From contig OX155973.1 of assembly GCA_944548615.1 (NCBI GenBank), positions 3,366,215 through 3,430,214 of the forward strand: 64,000 bases of DNA, read 5' to 3'. Position 1 is the stretch's first letter, and the number at the start of each line of letters is the position of its first letter. The stretch is from Micropterix aruncella. Lineage: Eukaryota > Arthropoda > Insecta > Lepidoptera > Micropterigidae. The position numbers and the translations under genes were made by a program. The notes below the pieces were generated by a model. That model searched no databases. It saw only the letters and a program-made list of their open reading frames with translations, and was not told the DNA's origin. Positions 1 to 12,600 of this stretch are shown here, piece by piece.

Positions 1-72
1 AAAAAAAATAGTATTATGATGGGCCCGACTCCGGTCGGTGAATTCCATGGCAGCTCCGTTTGTATTTATATA
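1..72 (+). mobile_element. 3' terminus of an RLE-type retroelement (copy a)
   Basis: The window opens inside the 3' untranslated end of the repeat seen complete at 24304-25019. The same run follows a short A tract: ATTATGATGGGCCCGACTCC, then GGTCGGTGAATTCCATGG, then a TATTTAT-type tail. Only the end is in the window; the coding part lies to the left. Confidence 0.8.
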
Positions 73-351
73 TATAATATTCACTTTAATAACTAAGTCA
101 TGTAATTGTCATGATGCAAAAATATACTCTTCGAAATCTAGTCTAAACGTTGCGCACGGTTGCCCATGGACATGCAATAATGATAGGATATGAAATGGGA
201 CGATGAAAGAAAGCGGATACAAGGTAATCGGATAAGACAATAAAGCCAGTGTACCATTTAACATTTTGAAAGCCAGTCATTCCATGCAAAACTTTCGAAG
301 CCCTCGAAAAATTGCTTGTAGAAGGTTTGTGCAAGCATACTAATATATTTT
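73..351. other. AT-rich stretch without a recognisable gene
   Basis: A 63-codon minus-strand open frame is present but has no family resemblance. No repeat from elsewhere in the window recurs here. Confidence 0.5.
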
Positions 352-1230
352 ATTTTTTATTTTATTAATTTTAGGAATCTTACAGCTAGGTATACGGTTA
401 TTACAAATTAATATGTATATAAGGCCAATTACAAGGTTCCACAAGTAAAAATGTATGAATAGATATATAAAAGGAGGAGAAAAAAAAGAAAAACAAGTAG
501 ACTAAGAAAAAACTAAACAAAGTAGAACAAAGGATTAGCCAAAGAAGGTGTCAGCCAGTAACTTCTTGAGCTGCTGGACTGACATATTAAATAAGTCAAT
601 GTCATATTGGGTAGCTACATCATTGAAACTTTGGCTTGCTCTCAATAGATAACTGTTTAGCCTGTAATTGGTGTTAGCTCTGGGGATAAACAGGGTGCAT
701 GGTCTTCTGATCGGATCAGCAGAGACCCTCAACCCAACCTTCTCCAATAAATCCGGGCAGTCAACTGAGCCATTTGCTATCTTCAATAGGTAGGCGACAT
801 CTGCAATATGGCGTCTTGTGGCTAAAGGTAAGAGGTGAAATTTATGACAACGTTTAGTGTAGACTGGAAAGAATTTTTTTATTTTAAATTGTAGGTGTCG
901 TACAAAACGTCTCTGAATTCGCTCAATGCGGGTAATGTAAGTGTTATAGCTGGGGTTCCAGATTTGTGATGCATATTCCAAGTGACTACGTACATATGCA
1001 CAATAAAGAATTTTAATGGTTTTAATAGATTTAAACCAGATGATAAACGCAGAACAAAACCTAATGTTCTTGATGCTTTGCTGATGACACTATTGATGTG
1101 CTCATCAAAGAGTAATTTAGTGTCAAAGATTATACCTAAATCACGGATTGAGTTTACTCTAGTAATATTGATATTCTTAAGTGTATAAGAAAAAAGAAGA
1201 GGTTGTTGCTTACGAGTGAAGGAACATAAA
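352..1230 (-). pseudogene. LINE reverse-transcriptase C-terminal remnant with 3' UTR
   Basis: Reading leftwards from about 1200, the translation runs through a VNSIRDLGIIFDTKL-like segment, then IKILYCAYVRSHLEYASQIW and further to a stop at 535. These are the regions after the catalytic core in Jockey/CR1-type non-LTR retrotransposons. A one-base frameshift near 1020 separates the upstream part from the 148-codon open frame 981-535. The AT-rich stretch 352-534 fits its 3' UTR. The RT core and endonuclease are missing, so it is a 5'-truncated dead copy. A related C-terminal end lies at 34180-34415. Confidence 0.8.
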
Positions 1231-1945
1231 TAACATTTGGATACACATAAATAACATTTGGATAACGGTGTTATTCAATGGAAGGCTTCTATGACAGCTT
1301 TTTACCGCAGTGGAGAGATAAATAGAGCCGATAATTGCATAAATACGGATAATACAAAAAATGCCAATCGGCGGGCGTGGCCATCCATGTGAATAAGGTT
1401 CCTCTCATCTGATCTTGTATGAATATTTTACATAGATTGTAAGTAAATAGACGGAGAATTATGAAGATTAATCTTTTTCTCTTCCAAGAATTCATTAATG
1501 AAGTAAAATAAATGCATTACTGATCAGATATTGGGTCCTTACCTATGTAATTGCTGTTTTGTCACACTGGCCACTTTGAACTTAGATAACTTGGGTTTGA
1601 GTTGGAATTTCAAATTTAAATAAATTTTGATGCAAGACCATGTTATTTTTTTTTAAGAATCGGCTGTTTATTTGTCTTTCTGTCGTTTGGTTTAGGTCAA
1701 ATATTTTCGTTTTGCGCAACCATGGTAAAGTTGAAAATTTGCATTATTTTCAAATATGAGATCCTGTGCCGGTGTTTTCTATTACAGCTTCTTGCAGTCT
1801 GGCTATATAGTTATTGTAAGTAATGTGTACTGTTAAGAACTGCAAACAATAATGGAGAATCTCGGGAATAAATAACCGAGCCTAGCCAATCGCTCATAGC
1901 CACTGCTTCTGCATTACAACGTATAGCCAGATTTCACTGCAAACA
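1231..1945. other. no gene seen; AT-rich
   Basis: Contains a tandemly repeated ATAAATAACATTTGGATA (about 1228-1264). Nothing coding is supported. Confidence 0.5.
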
Positions 1946-2146
1946 GTCGTAAAGTTGCAGGAGTTGCGGCTGGAGACTCTTGATCACCCACCGTACTTGC
2001 CAGACCTTTCTCTAATAGTTTTTTTTCAGAATTTAGATAACTTTTTACAAGGAAAAAAAAACAACTTTGAAGAGTCGGTGAAAAACGCCTCAAAGCTTTC
2101 ATTGGTTCCTGTCCGTGAGTTTTACAGCAGGGTACCATTAAAATGA
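1946..2146 (+). pseudogene. mariner transposase C-terminal remnant
   Basis: The plus-strand frame reads LRLETLDHPPYLPDLS and then FFQNLDNFLQGKK. This matches the third catalytic-aspartate region of SETMAR-type mariner transposases (HPPYSPDLSPTDYHFF...NLDNFLQGK). The aspartate of the PD pair is kept, but the following TDY is replaced by hydrophobic residues. Only about 65 codons remain and no terminal repeats were found. Confidence 0.8.
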
Positions 2147-2339
2147 AAAATCTGCATAGATAATCGGGGTCAATATTTTATATTAATTAAATATATATTT
2201 TTCATATAAAAAATTTGGTCTTAAATTTCTTTCACATAGAACAGCAACTTCATAGGACCTAATATTTACTCATTTTTGACTTGAATATGGGGAACAATTT
2301 GGGCCCAATCATATATACCGACTGCTCCAACGATCCTAG

Positions 2340-2690
2340 CGAATGACTCACCGGATAAAGCCCGGTGGGACAGTAGTTAGATCGCCTGATGTTACGGTTC
2401 TGGTTCTGGGTACGATTCGATTTTTCATTGGGATATTACAGGAATTGCATTGTCGAATCTGTCGATCGAATTCAATAACCAAACACACACTTATACACAT
2501 GTTAAAAGACATGCCGGTTTTTACAGACGAATCAAAGAAAAAGGTCAGGATTTTCAGGCATCGCAGCAAGAACTGTAAACACACGAACTGTATATGCCCT
2601 CTGGTAATCCGCCATGCATGCTCACATCTCCACCTCAAACATCAAAAGAAAGTGGACATAAGCAAAATAACATTGCTGTAGGGTTTTATA
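2340..2690 (+). mobile_element. tRNA-derived SINE, degraded copy
   Basis: GCCCGGTGGGACAGTAGTTA at about 2359 resembles a pol III A box, and GGTTCTGGGTACGATTCG downstream resembles a B box. The same head, better preserved, is on the minus strand at 33455-33528. The 112-codon open frame through this copy is a by-product of the repeat. Confidence 0.65.
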
Positions 2691-3077
2691 GGTGACGGCG
2701 CGAGGTGATAGAGTGCAAAGCGTGCATGACTAGCTTGTTGCACAGTGTGCTGCATCCAGAGTAAACCCGGGGAAATGCCTACTAGTCTTTGATGAAATTA
2801 GTTGACCATCACATTACGATGGTGGAGTGGATGGAGTCGGATGTAATGAAAAGGCGGCTGATTCGCCGACTGGGCTGACGTTGGCTTCATGTCCATGTTA
2901 TCGGTAACATTATAGGCAGAGGGATACGCAACAACTATACTGCAAGGAGGGGAACAAATCGAAGACAAGCAAAGTGTGCTTAGGAACTCACAGACTAACT
3001 AGATACTGCTTGGAATTTTGCAGGAACAATCTATGGAAAATATGGTACAACAGCCTCAACAAACACCTTCACACTTG
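2691..3077. other. no gene seen
   Basis: Moderate GC. No open frame of note and no repeat matched elsewhere in the window. Confidence 0.4.
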
Positions 3078-3640
3078 ATTTATCAACTACTGCAGACGGA
3101 CCCGCCACCTCAGGAAGTGATAACGATATTAGATTATTATTTCTGCCATGGAGTGAAAGAATTAGGGACAAGACAGTCCACCAACTAACTACGCTATCAA
3201 GCCCATGAGGCACTGGGAAGTAAGACCAGCGGCCCGACCTCACACCCTCACTACCAGATTTGGATAGATTTCTCCATCCTCCAGTCTGGTCACAGATTCG
3301 AAGTCGCTTGCACGGCCTCTACCTGATGTTAGCGGTACATCAGTTGGAATTTATGGCGGACCGTGGGGCCCGTTATCCGTTAATATCACACGAAATCAGG
3401 TGGCCAACAGATCGTTTCAAATGTAGCTGATCAGGTCATCAAGCAAAGTCAGTCAACTGACAAACGCAGCACAACGCGAAACCGCCCAGTATCGCCCGAG
3501 GTGTTACCCTAGGTTGAAACAACCGATCCACAGACTACTTTCCAGGTTAGTCCCTCTTCGAGGAGGCTACTGGATGGGAGTTGAGTCAAGAGTTCAACCT
3601 AGGGGAACACTAGCTAGGGATAGTTGATGAGCCCAGATGC
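3078..3640 (-). mobile_element. 5S-linked retroposon family, copy 1 (diverged)
   Basis: Reverse-orientation relative of the unit at 8465-9129. It shares the end motif around ACCCGCCACCTCAGGAAGTG and internal blocks such as the paired short motifs around 3180-3300. It is the most diverged of seven copies and both boundaries are approximate. Confidence 0.6.
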
Positions 3641-4222
3641 GGAGGCTACGAAGAAGATTAGGATCTTGTGGATTCTGCAACTATTCTCTCGGGTGGATTG
3701 TAGGTTAGGAGTTCAAATCTGTATAGGAGAAATATGGGTCATCAGGCAATCATCATATCATCATCATCATCATCAACGTAATCTGAAAGAGAGAATTTGC
3801 AATTTGCAAATCTCTCAAGAACACGCTTTGTTCGCATATGCTTCATCCTTTCATTATGTTATACATTCATGTTCGGGCAACTCGCTGTGCGCTTTATTAA
3901 AATATTCGCATAATTAAATTATAAAAAACAAACAAATTTGGCACAAAAATGCAACTTAAGATTAATAAATACTGCTCAAAAACGATTTTCAATGACATAA
4001 CTTGGACAGGTTTAATATTCGAGATTTGCCAACCTTTTTAACTATAGCCGGTATCAAAAATAGAAACAAGGTAACATTGAGTATCGAAAAAAAAAACAGT
4101 ACACGCATGATAATCCGCCCCCACCATTACTAGATGCAATGGATGGTAGTGTAGAGTAAAAAACAAACGTTACAAAAGCGCTATTATCAGAATTCCGTAT
4201 ATTATAATCACATCTCTTCGCA
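3641..4222. other. no gene; short (CAT)n microsatellite
   Basis: An imperfect ATC/CAT run lies at about 3747-3776. The rest is unassigned AT-rich sequence. Confidence 0.5.
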
Positions 4223-5443
4223 ATGGTACCCTTGGACTATGAGATTGCAGACGCAACGCTTGCGGGCTTCATTTTATTTCAGCATTTCATTGTGAGATCT
4301 CAGTATGGGAATCTATTTAAAGACAATTTGACAGGGATTATAGTAGTTGTTAAATTATCGAACAGCGAATTTTCAGGTTGTACTGTTAAAGCATTTTTAT
4401 CCTCTACACAATGGCAATATAGAATGTCTGATGATAATTTTATTTTGATGGTTAGTATTCCATCCATATTACGGTTATTATTCCATCCAAATTACACATT
4501 ATCAATCCTGTATAAATATATATGCAGTTTAGGTCAATAGTCTGCATTGAAGATGTTTTTTTAAAGTCATCGGACTATATTCAGCTCACTAATTTTAAAT
4601 CTGTAAAAATATTGCCTAGATTCTATAAATAAACGAGATATACCTATAGGCGTTAAAGGTTTGCAAATGTAATGTGAAAAGACCGTCATTTGACAACCGT
4701 CACCGAAGCCAATTGAAGCCATCTCGCTAAGCAGTGTTGCCAGATGAGACTTCTTTAGTCAAAATTACAAAAAAAGGCATATTTTGCTATGTTTATCCCG
4801 TGACATTTCTGAGAAAAATTATTGTGAAAGAAATATTTTTTTCAATTGAAATCTAACCCCAAAACACTTTTAAACTCAAAAATATTTTGGCGGATTCCGC
4901 GCGTGTGAAAAATTATTTATTTTTCCTAATTGTTCAGGTTTTCTTTTGTACTTAATCTACATGTGCTGTAGCAAAATAGTTAGTCAAAACAATGCCGATT
5001 TGGCAATGCCGTAATACATTTTGCCGTGAGCTGCCCGCCGCACCCCGTGGAAAAAGCTTACGCCCACTCTACTTGTTGCCCAATGCTTGGCGCATCGCTA
5101 AGGTGGAAGCGAGTCGGCACCACTGTAATGTTTGAAAGAACGACAGAGACATAGGCAGTGGCTAGAGCATTAGCCGACTAGTAAAGCGGGCATTACAAAA
5201 ATGACCGCCGACAACAATGGCAGCTGCACGTTTTTGGCAGCTGCACCAGCTGCGTTTTTCATTTATTTCAAAACTTGATTTATAGTAGACTTATTGTTTG
5301 GTAAATAGTCTTTTACCATGTTGTATTAGCGTGGGTTCCGTTACTAGTGTGGTAATTGGTTGATAACGTGATACATATTTCCGTCAGTTTATATTCAAAT
5401 GCATGTTTTGAGGTATGCAATTTTGTCTATATGTAAAACAGTC
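4223..5443. other. unassigned sequence
   Basis: A 105-codon plus-strand open frame at 4223-4540 has no motif and no splice support. The rest, including a GC-richer patch near 5030-5240, shows no recognisable feature. Confidence 0.4.
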
Positions 5444-5713
5444 TTAACCCCTAGAGCCCCAATTGGCCGATATCGGCCACAACACAATTCAGCGTGACAG
5501 CCCCGTTTTAATTTTAATTTTATTTCATTTGTTTTATTTCATTATGTTTTATTATGTTAATATGTTTTATTTTAATTATGGGTACAGTGGTTTGACAGTA
5601 ATTCATGTTTTGGTGAGACAGTGTCATAATTAATTTTTTTTACTAATTTTTACAAAAATTTTTTGGGACATCAACTTGTCAATCGGCTCAGGAGCCGAGG
5701 CCTGTAGGGTTAA
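5444..5713. mobile_element. TTAA-flanked MITE, family B copy 1
   Basis: The unit is bounded by TTAA at 5444-5447 and 5710-5713. It begins CCCCTAGAGCCCCAATTGGC and ends GGAGCCGAGGCCTGTAGGG, which are imperfect inverted termini. It shares the GGCCGATATCGGCCACAACA block with the copy at 32557-32826. TTAA duplication with CCC-starting termini is the hallmark of the piggyBac superfamily; no transposase is present. Confidence 0.85.
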
Positions 5714-5933
5714 TGGGCAAAATTTCTATTGTGTCACTTCTAAAAATATTTATTTCACAATACTATTCATGCCAAATGGGCAGTCACAATGTAACCTGGC
5801 TTTTATATTTTTATATCTCAAAATATCACTAATTTTAAATCTCCGGCCTAGTTTTCTTTTGGATTTACCATTAAAATGATTGAATTTAGTAAAATTTAGT
5901 ACATATTATACATATTTATAAAAAGGTTTATAA

Positions 5934-6096
5934 ACGAATTTGAAGCGTTAATTTTGTAGTACCCGATGTTTCGGCGATGTTACAATCGCCATTGTCCAGG
6001 GTAGATTGAGGTAGACAGGGTAGTCCACCCTGGACAACGGCGGCTGCAACATCGCCGAAACGTCAGGTGCTACAAAATTCACGCGGTAAATTCGTT
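5934..6096. repeat. foldback repeat, GCCGAAACGT family
   Basis: Two imperfect inverted arms of about 70 bases face each other. The right arm holds ACCCTGGACAACGGCGGCTG, then CAACATCGCCGAAACGTC and TTCACGCGGTAAATTCG. The left arm is its diverged complement. The same block recurs at about 35780-36270. Confidence 0.75.
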
Positions 6097-6192
6097 TTTA
6101 AAACGTTTAACAATGTCAAACAACCGCGATAGTCTTCGATTTCACATATACATATTTACCTAAACTGCATATATTCTTATATCTTCTCTTAC

Positions 6193-6660
6193 TTAAATGT
6201 TGCCTTGGATAATATCCTGCTCTATAGCAATAGCATCTAAATCAGGCGGCCGCGCCTCTTCAATCAGCAAATTTCCTTCATAATCTTGATTATTATTTAA
6301 CATATCCCCGTTCGGGATGTTAACCCTCAAATTCTGTATGGGCAGCATGGGACCCATTGCGTCTATGTAGATCAACGGTTCGAGAGGCGAAACGGGAGTG
6401 TCAACCTCGATCGGGTCGAGCTCCGGCGACATGGGCCTGGCGGACCCCTCGAAACGAAGGTCGGCCGGCCTGTCGGGACCGGCGCTCGAGGGTTGGGGGC
6501 CGAATACGTTCGGTTTGTGGCGCTGGCGGTCGGTGAACGATGACGATTCGCCGCAGTTGAGGTTCTCCAGGATGCATTCCAGGCCGGAGTGCTCCCATGC
6601 GGATTCCTTATCGGGCGTTAGGAGGCCGCTCGAGAATGTACACGGTGAAAGCGGTGAGTC
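6193..6660 (-). CDS. unidentified gene, terminal exon
   Basis: 156 codons including a TAA stop at 6193-6195. The acceptor is TATTTGTCAG before 6660, phase 0. The composition is rich in Pro, Ser, Asp and Glu, and the exon is GC-richer than the introns. Confidence 0.75.
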   Translation of the reverse strand, partial: DSPLSPCTFSSGLLTPDKESAWEHSGLECILENLNCGESSSFTDRQRHKPNVFGPQPSSAGPDRPADLRFEGSARPMSPELDPIEVDTPVSPLEPLIYIDAMGPMLPIQNLRVNIPNGDMLNNNQDYEGNLLIEEARPPDLDAIAIEQDIIQGNI

Positions 6661-9600
6661 CTGACAAATAATCATAATAATAAATACAAATGGAACTGTC
6701 GTTGAATTAACCGAAAGCCCCTCACAAAATACAGGGTGAGAAGAACCAAGTGCTACTAAGGAAAAGTGCAATTATTCTATTTTTTAATCACAAGCAAGGG
6801 ATTATAGTCGGCATTACTTCGCAGAGAACGTGCATTAGGGTCCAAATCCCGCAATAACCCCGGCCGGCCAGCCATTTCCCATAGAGTACATGGCGCCGGC
6901 GTTACTAGTAGCTTGCCGTACCCTATAGGGTACACATCACATGAGGTTAGAGGCCAGTTAAATAAGTTGAGCCAAACTTCCAAAACAGGAAAGGGCCATA
7001 ATTCTATTTCGAGATACGTAATTCAATCTTAATAGTGTGGTAGAGGAGTCTGAAGGTGCATATTGAATCCCTTGAAATGGAATTTCAGTGGCTTTACCAG
7101 AGTCACAGAAACACAAGATAGTACACTGATATACATGGCATTGCCGAAGAAGTACAATAAATACTACGCCAAGAAATAAATGGAATATCAAAGACAACAC
7201 ACTCATCTCCAAAAACTGGTTGCCTGTCGTGACATTCGTGTCATTAATTAAAGATGTAGGTAATATGGATAATCCATATCAATGTGTTTTATTAATTTGA
7301 TCAAAAAGCTTTATAAATTGTAAGGTAAGTGAGGTGGAAGGGAGGGTCGCAACATTATGCAACTATTATAAAAGGAGTCGCAACTCAAAAAAGTTTCAGA
7401 ACGATTGCTCTAGCTCAGTGGTTCCCAATTAGTTTTTCCCGAGTACCCCTTTGAAAAACAACCCAAACATGCGTACCTCTTGCAGTTAAAATGATAAATA
7501 AAAAAATTGTTTCTCGTCACTTATTAACTTTTAAAACCTAATCTCAATTAATGGAATTATTATTATTCTAATATTTAATATTATTATTATTATTATTGAA
7601 TAATAAATCTAATAATAATAATATTCACATTTATGCTAACTAACTGGATTATATGTTATGCTGTTTAAAAATACAAATGTGCAAGTCTCTTCTTAACCCT
7701 TGGAGTAAATGGGTATTTTCATGGATGCATCTGTCTCTTTTGCAGGATTTTCGGCGACATCGACCTTAAAGTACTATAACTACGAAACTACTACACCAAT
7801 CATAAAAAGAACAACTGCACAATGATTGCATTGAAATTTCGAATATAGAATATTGAAATATCATTTTGTAAAACAATTAGATAGGTAATTATGAATAAAT
7901 ATGAGAACGTCAAAGAAGTGAAAAAAACGCGGAACCAGATCTGGTCGTATCATACTCAACGGATAATTATTTCAGAACCAGATTTGGTCGTATCATACTC
8001 AAGGGGTTAATAACATTGCTTTTTAGTCGTCTTCAACCTGAAGTCAATGATGATTTTTGGGTTTTTGCCGAAAATCCACTCTCACAACGGTGCACAAAAT
8101 GGTAGTGTTTTTTAAATGCTGCTTTGCTAACGCGATAAACGCCCTTTAGGTCAGCCCCAAAATTAACCAGCGATTGCTCTGCTAAACAACTCCTTAGTCT
8201 GCTGTTGCATAAGATGTCTTTTAATTCCTCTGGGTTGAAGATGGTTAGATGGTGGAAGGAATAGTTGGCGGAAAGGATCAATGAAAGGGTTCCAGGGGAC
8301 TCAGTTCCATTGCAAAGATATTTCTGGATAATAGTTGTGTAACTCTTCTATAGATTTTGCAAGTGGCATCTATAGCCGATTCTATTCCTTCAATGAAGAA
8401 AAAGTTGTATCCAAATATAGTTTTAGATTTGCAGACTCGTCATATTTGCATATATCAAGCAACAGGGTCGGGAGCTAACGGGCCCATGATGAGGTGGCCA
8501 CGATGACCCATGTGTTCAGGGTCGGTCACACTCACGGGTCAACACCCATCCGATGGCCTCCACGCATGGGGTGCGAACCTGGGTAGGACACTGGGTCAAC
8601 CAGTCTCCCCTGGGAATCAAACCTCTGGCGCTCCTGGACGGTCTGCGCACCAAGCGGCGCAAGCCAATCGATTGTGCTCTCCGACTAACAGTCGGGGGAG
8701 TCTGGGAACTGTATTGTTTCCTATAGAGCGGGGGTGGTTGCCTACCTTACGGCGACTGCTCTTGAAATGACCATTGGCCATCCGATCCCGGTTCAGAGTC
8801 GGGCAAAGGACGCCTTGGTCCGCGATAGATTCGGTGCACATCGTTTCACCGCTTCGTAAGGGAGAGGACTGCGCAAGCGACCTCGAACTCGGAACCAATC
8901 GAGAGACCGGAGAAATCTGATCACAATTGGAAGCAAGGGCGCGAGTGTCGGCCCGCCAGGTAACATACTGGCTATCTCGCGGTAAAGGCGTTGGCTTCTT
9001 GCGGGTTGTGGCGTAGCGAGACGTCGGATTTGTAATGTCCCAAGTCTTCTACGCTCACTGCACGGTCGATAGAACGATGAATCGTTAAAACGTCCTGCGG
9101 TGACGGGTTCGCCCGTGGTTGACATCTCAATATATCAAGCAACAATATCCAGAGACATTTTGTTATGGTTAGAAAAACGTTATCCTACATAGTACATACG
9201 CTTTTATCCTGGACTTGTCCCAAATTTAACTTAATTTGGTGAAAATATCTGACAAGTAAGCCAAATTTTGTAGCCACAAAATCAATTATTAATCTGCGCT
9301 TTAGTCGCACCTACCCCCTCAAGCAACCCCGCATACCCCTGGGGGTACGACTACCACTTATTGGGAAACACTGATAGCTAAACATAGCAATCTTGAAAAC
9401 TATAAATGTTAAAATTGTAAAAATCTTAACGAAATGTCAGTTAAAAGAAATTTGGAAAGATTATTGGCGCCGAATTGGTTGATACGCTGTGACAAAATTT
9501 AATACTTCTTGCACCACAGAACCCATATAGATACCAGGGTATCTATATGGGGTATCTATATCCTGGCAAATAGAACCAAGCGAATAATCCTGAAAAACTG

Positions 9601-12600
9601 AAAAAACCCATACAAATAACGTGCATAATGCACAGAAAAATTGATTTTTGTAACAATTCTATAAGTAACAATAATAAATATTGACCTGTGATTTCTGATA
9701 TCCGGAGTCATACAGCTTAGCTTCATCTGACCAAGCAGAATGGATGATCTTCGAACTGCCGGATTTCTCGTCAGTCTCATAGGCTTCCAACTTCTTTGTC
9801 TCCGATTTGGACATGAATGGGGATATTCCCACCGCTTCACGAATCGAATCCTCATTCTTAACATCGGCAGAAATGGTAGCCAAGGATTTTGTGCGGGGCT
9901 CCAAATGGCTTGACACTGTACTAGATATATTGAAACTCGGAATGTCCTCCAATGAATATGAACGCCGCAAAGCTGAAAATAATAAAATTTATATAAATGG
10001 AGTTCATTACTCTACATTTAAATTTCCCACTCCATGACTTGAATACAGTGATTTGATTGACATTCGTGACACGTATGAAACAGCCAGCAAAGTGAACACT
10101 ACGAAACGTCAGAAGAGTTAGGCTAAGTTTTTCGTGTCTAAAACATTTCAAGTGATTGTTGTGAGTTAATAGCTTAAATGTTGTTTCTCTTTTCAGGTGA
10201 GTATTATAAAAACGTGTACTGTAAAAACGGAAACAATGTAAATGTAATAAAACTCTCTCTTTTCAGAGCAACGCAATATCGTCTTTTATTTACGACAACC
10301 ACAAAGTGTGTATAAACACATTATATTTATAATAAATAATTAAAGAAATAAAATTTTAATAATTAATTAAATAATGAAAATTGTAATATTTAATTGAATA
10401 ATTAAAATTTTAATAAATATTTAAATAATTAAAATTTTCATAATTCATTAAATTATATAATTAAAATGTTAATAATTAATTAAATAGTTAAAATGTTAAT
10501 AATTAATTAAATAATTAAGATGTTAAAGCAACACTGACAGCTCTACAATAAAACAAGGTTGGAAAGAAGATCATGCAGATTGATCATGTAAACTTTTCAT
10601 ATCTAGCAAATAAATTTCAACAATTTCAGTATTTTTTAAAGAATTAAAATGGTATATAGCTTATTTTGTGTAATGTACGGGTGTCCATAAAAGTCCATGT
10701 CCATGTATAATGTACCACCATTATATTGGGTGTCCATAAAAGAATGTCCCAGTTATATATTTTAATAGTAACAACTATAAGCATTGTAGTGTTGGTTCAA
10801 GGTCACAATTAAAGAGTAACACAAACAGTTTTAGATAAGCGCACGCGCAAGTAGTGCTTTGTTGTTTTCTCACTTGCAGCGCCACATTTGCAAAATGGCG
10901 ACTTCTAAGCGTAAAGCGTTTTGTGATCTGCAATTTGCTAAAAGTCAATCTGCGATTTCAGTTTGTTTTGTGATCCCCCATGTGGCAAAAACATACACCA
11001 ATGGTACAGGCAATTATAGCAAAATATGCATGCTCAAATGTTTATGTATACCAATTTTCATGGCAAACGGTTGAGCGGTTTAGAAGTTGATCTAGTGGTA
11101 AGTTACAAGAAAGCAGATATCATAAAAACCTTCTCCAACTTTCATGGCGATCGGTCAAACGGTTTCGTAGTCAATTAAGCTCGGATAGATGTACCAACGT
11201 CCATTTTTATATATGAGATAAATATATAATATACATGACTAACAAGATAAATTATTAAATAACAAGAGACGATTCATAAAAAAACTATATTTTTAGCATT
11301 TACATATATAGTATACAAAATTGACCAAAAATTACATAGGAGCGGCGGCTATTTTCTGCGCGAATTTGGCACAGAATGGCTGGCTCTAGAAGGGTTAATG
11401 TAATGTGTACAGTAGTTTTACAAACAACTGTGTGCTTTTGCATTACATAAATAAATAAACAAATAAATTACCATCATTCTCAATAGTGTGTGTATTTGGC
11501 ATGGGTGCAATGGCTAACTCATCCCCTATGTCCATAAAATATTCAGAAAAAGTATCCCCTCTGAAAAATACAAAAATAGCTATTAAAACCATACAATAAA
11601 ATAGAAAATGCATAGAACGTCATATAGAAAAAGCCCAAGCAGCGTATCGACAAATGCAAAAAGTGCTGAGAAGTCACGACCTCCACCTCGTCCTTTGATT
11701 GAGGATTCTGCAATGTACGAGTTTGTTGTTTTGCTATATGGGATGGATGTTTGGACCTTACAAGCACTTACACGGAAAGGCATGAAAAATGGGCAAAATC
11801 AATGTATTTAAAACATGTTAATACAAAAGAAATAGTTTTTTTTGTTGATACCTTTATACCCTTTACCTTTATAAACCTTAATGTGACCGGCCTTTTTTAT
11901 AACATCCTGTGGTAGTACTCAGGCGGTCACCCATCCAAGTAATGACCATGCCCGACGCTGCTTAACTTTGGTGATCCGGCGGGTCTGACGGATCTGGACG
12001 ATATCTCACCAAATGGCTACCTGATCCTGAATTCAGAGCCGGGCAAAAGATGCCATTGGTCCGCGATAGATTATAACTGAATCACCGCTGAATATACGGC
12101 AGGTAAGGGTCACGCAAGTGACTTCGGACCCATAACCATTCGGCAGGTTGGAGGCATCCTGATAGTTAATTCCAGATAGAAATATCCTTCCAAAACCGGT
12201 AGACAGGGGCGAGGCTGCCTGCTGGATACCTTTCCCGCTGCCTCGCTGTAAGGCGTTGGCCTCTGTCGGGCATGTTGGCTTAGCTAAACGGTAGATTTGT
12301 ATTGTCTCTAAGTCATCTAAGCTCACCTAAAGTACCAGTGTTTCAACGCGGCTAAGGACGTTACACGGGGCTGTGGACGTCACAGTGAATGTTTTTGCAA
12401 AATGTTTTCAAAACATTTTGGTTTCTCATACATTTGATTATTTATTTTATTTTTATTAAAAGTAAACCATGAGATATACATTCCTGCAGCATTACAAAAA
12501 AAATGTGTTTGAAAAAAAACAGGAACGAAAAATAAAGCACACTGCAGCATCTTGAGCACTACATCAACACCGCCTAACTAGGCCTAGAATAAGAATAAGA

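Larger units (their letters stand above)
7416..9373 (-). mobile_element. hAT-type DNA transposon remnant with nested insertions
   Basis: The termini are CAGTGGTTCCCAA at 7416 and the complement of CAGTGTTTCCCAA ending at 9373, the classic hAT terminal repeat. Between them a minus-strand open frame (8280-8033) reads [20 protein letters not shown] then [16 protein letters not shown]. This corresponds to the hAT C-terminal dimerisation block (FW...YP.LSKKAL...CESGFS), with FW changed to FG. A TTAA MITE (7693-8010) and a 5S-linked retroposon (8465-9129) are inserted inside. The 8-bp target duplication is not clean (CTCTAGCT against ATAGCTAA). The element lies in the intron between the 9686-9972 and 6193-6660 exons. 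Confidence 0.75.

Noticed and set aside
4223..4540. 105-codon open frame
   Set aside because: No motif, no splice context, AT-rich chance frame.
11543..11811. Open frames on both strands near 11.6 kb
   Set aside because: They overlap the intron upstream of the exon at 11472-11560; no acceptor-donor pair gives a consistent phase.
11914..11978. 5S rRNA gene
   Set aside because: Only about 65 bases match; the 5' third of 5S rRNA is missing and the piece recurs fused to the same repeat body at 29589.
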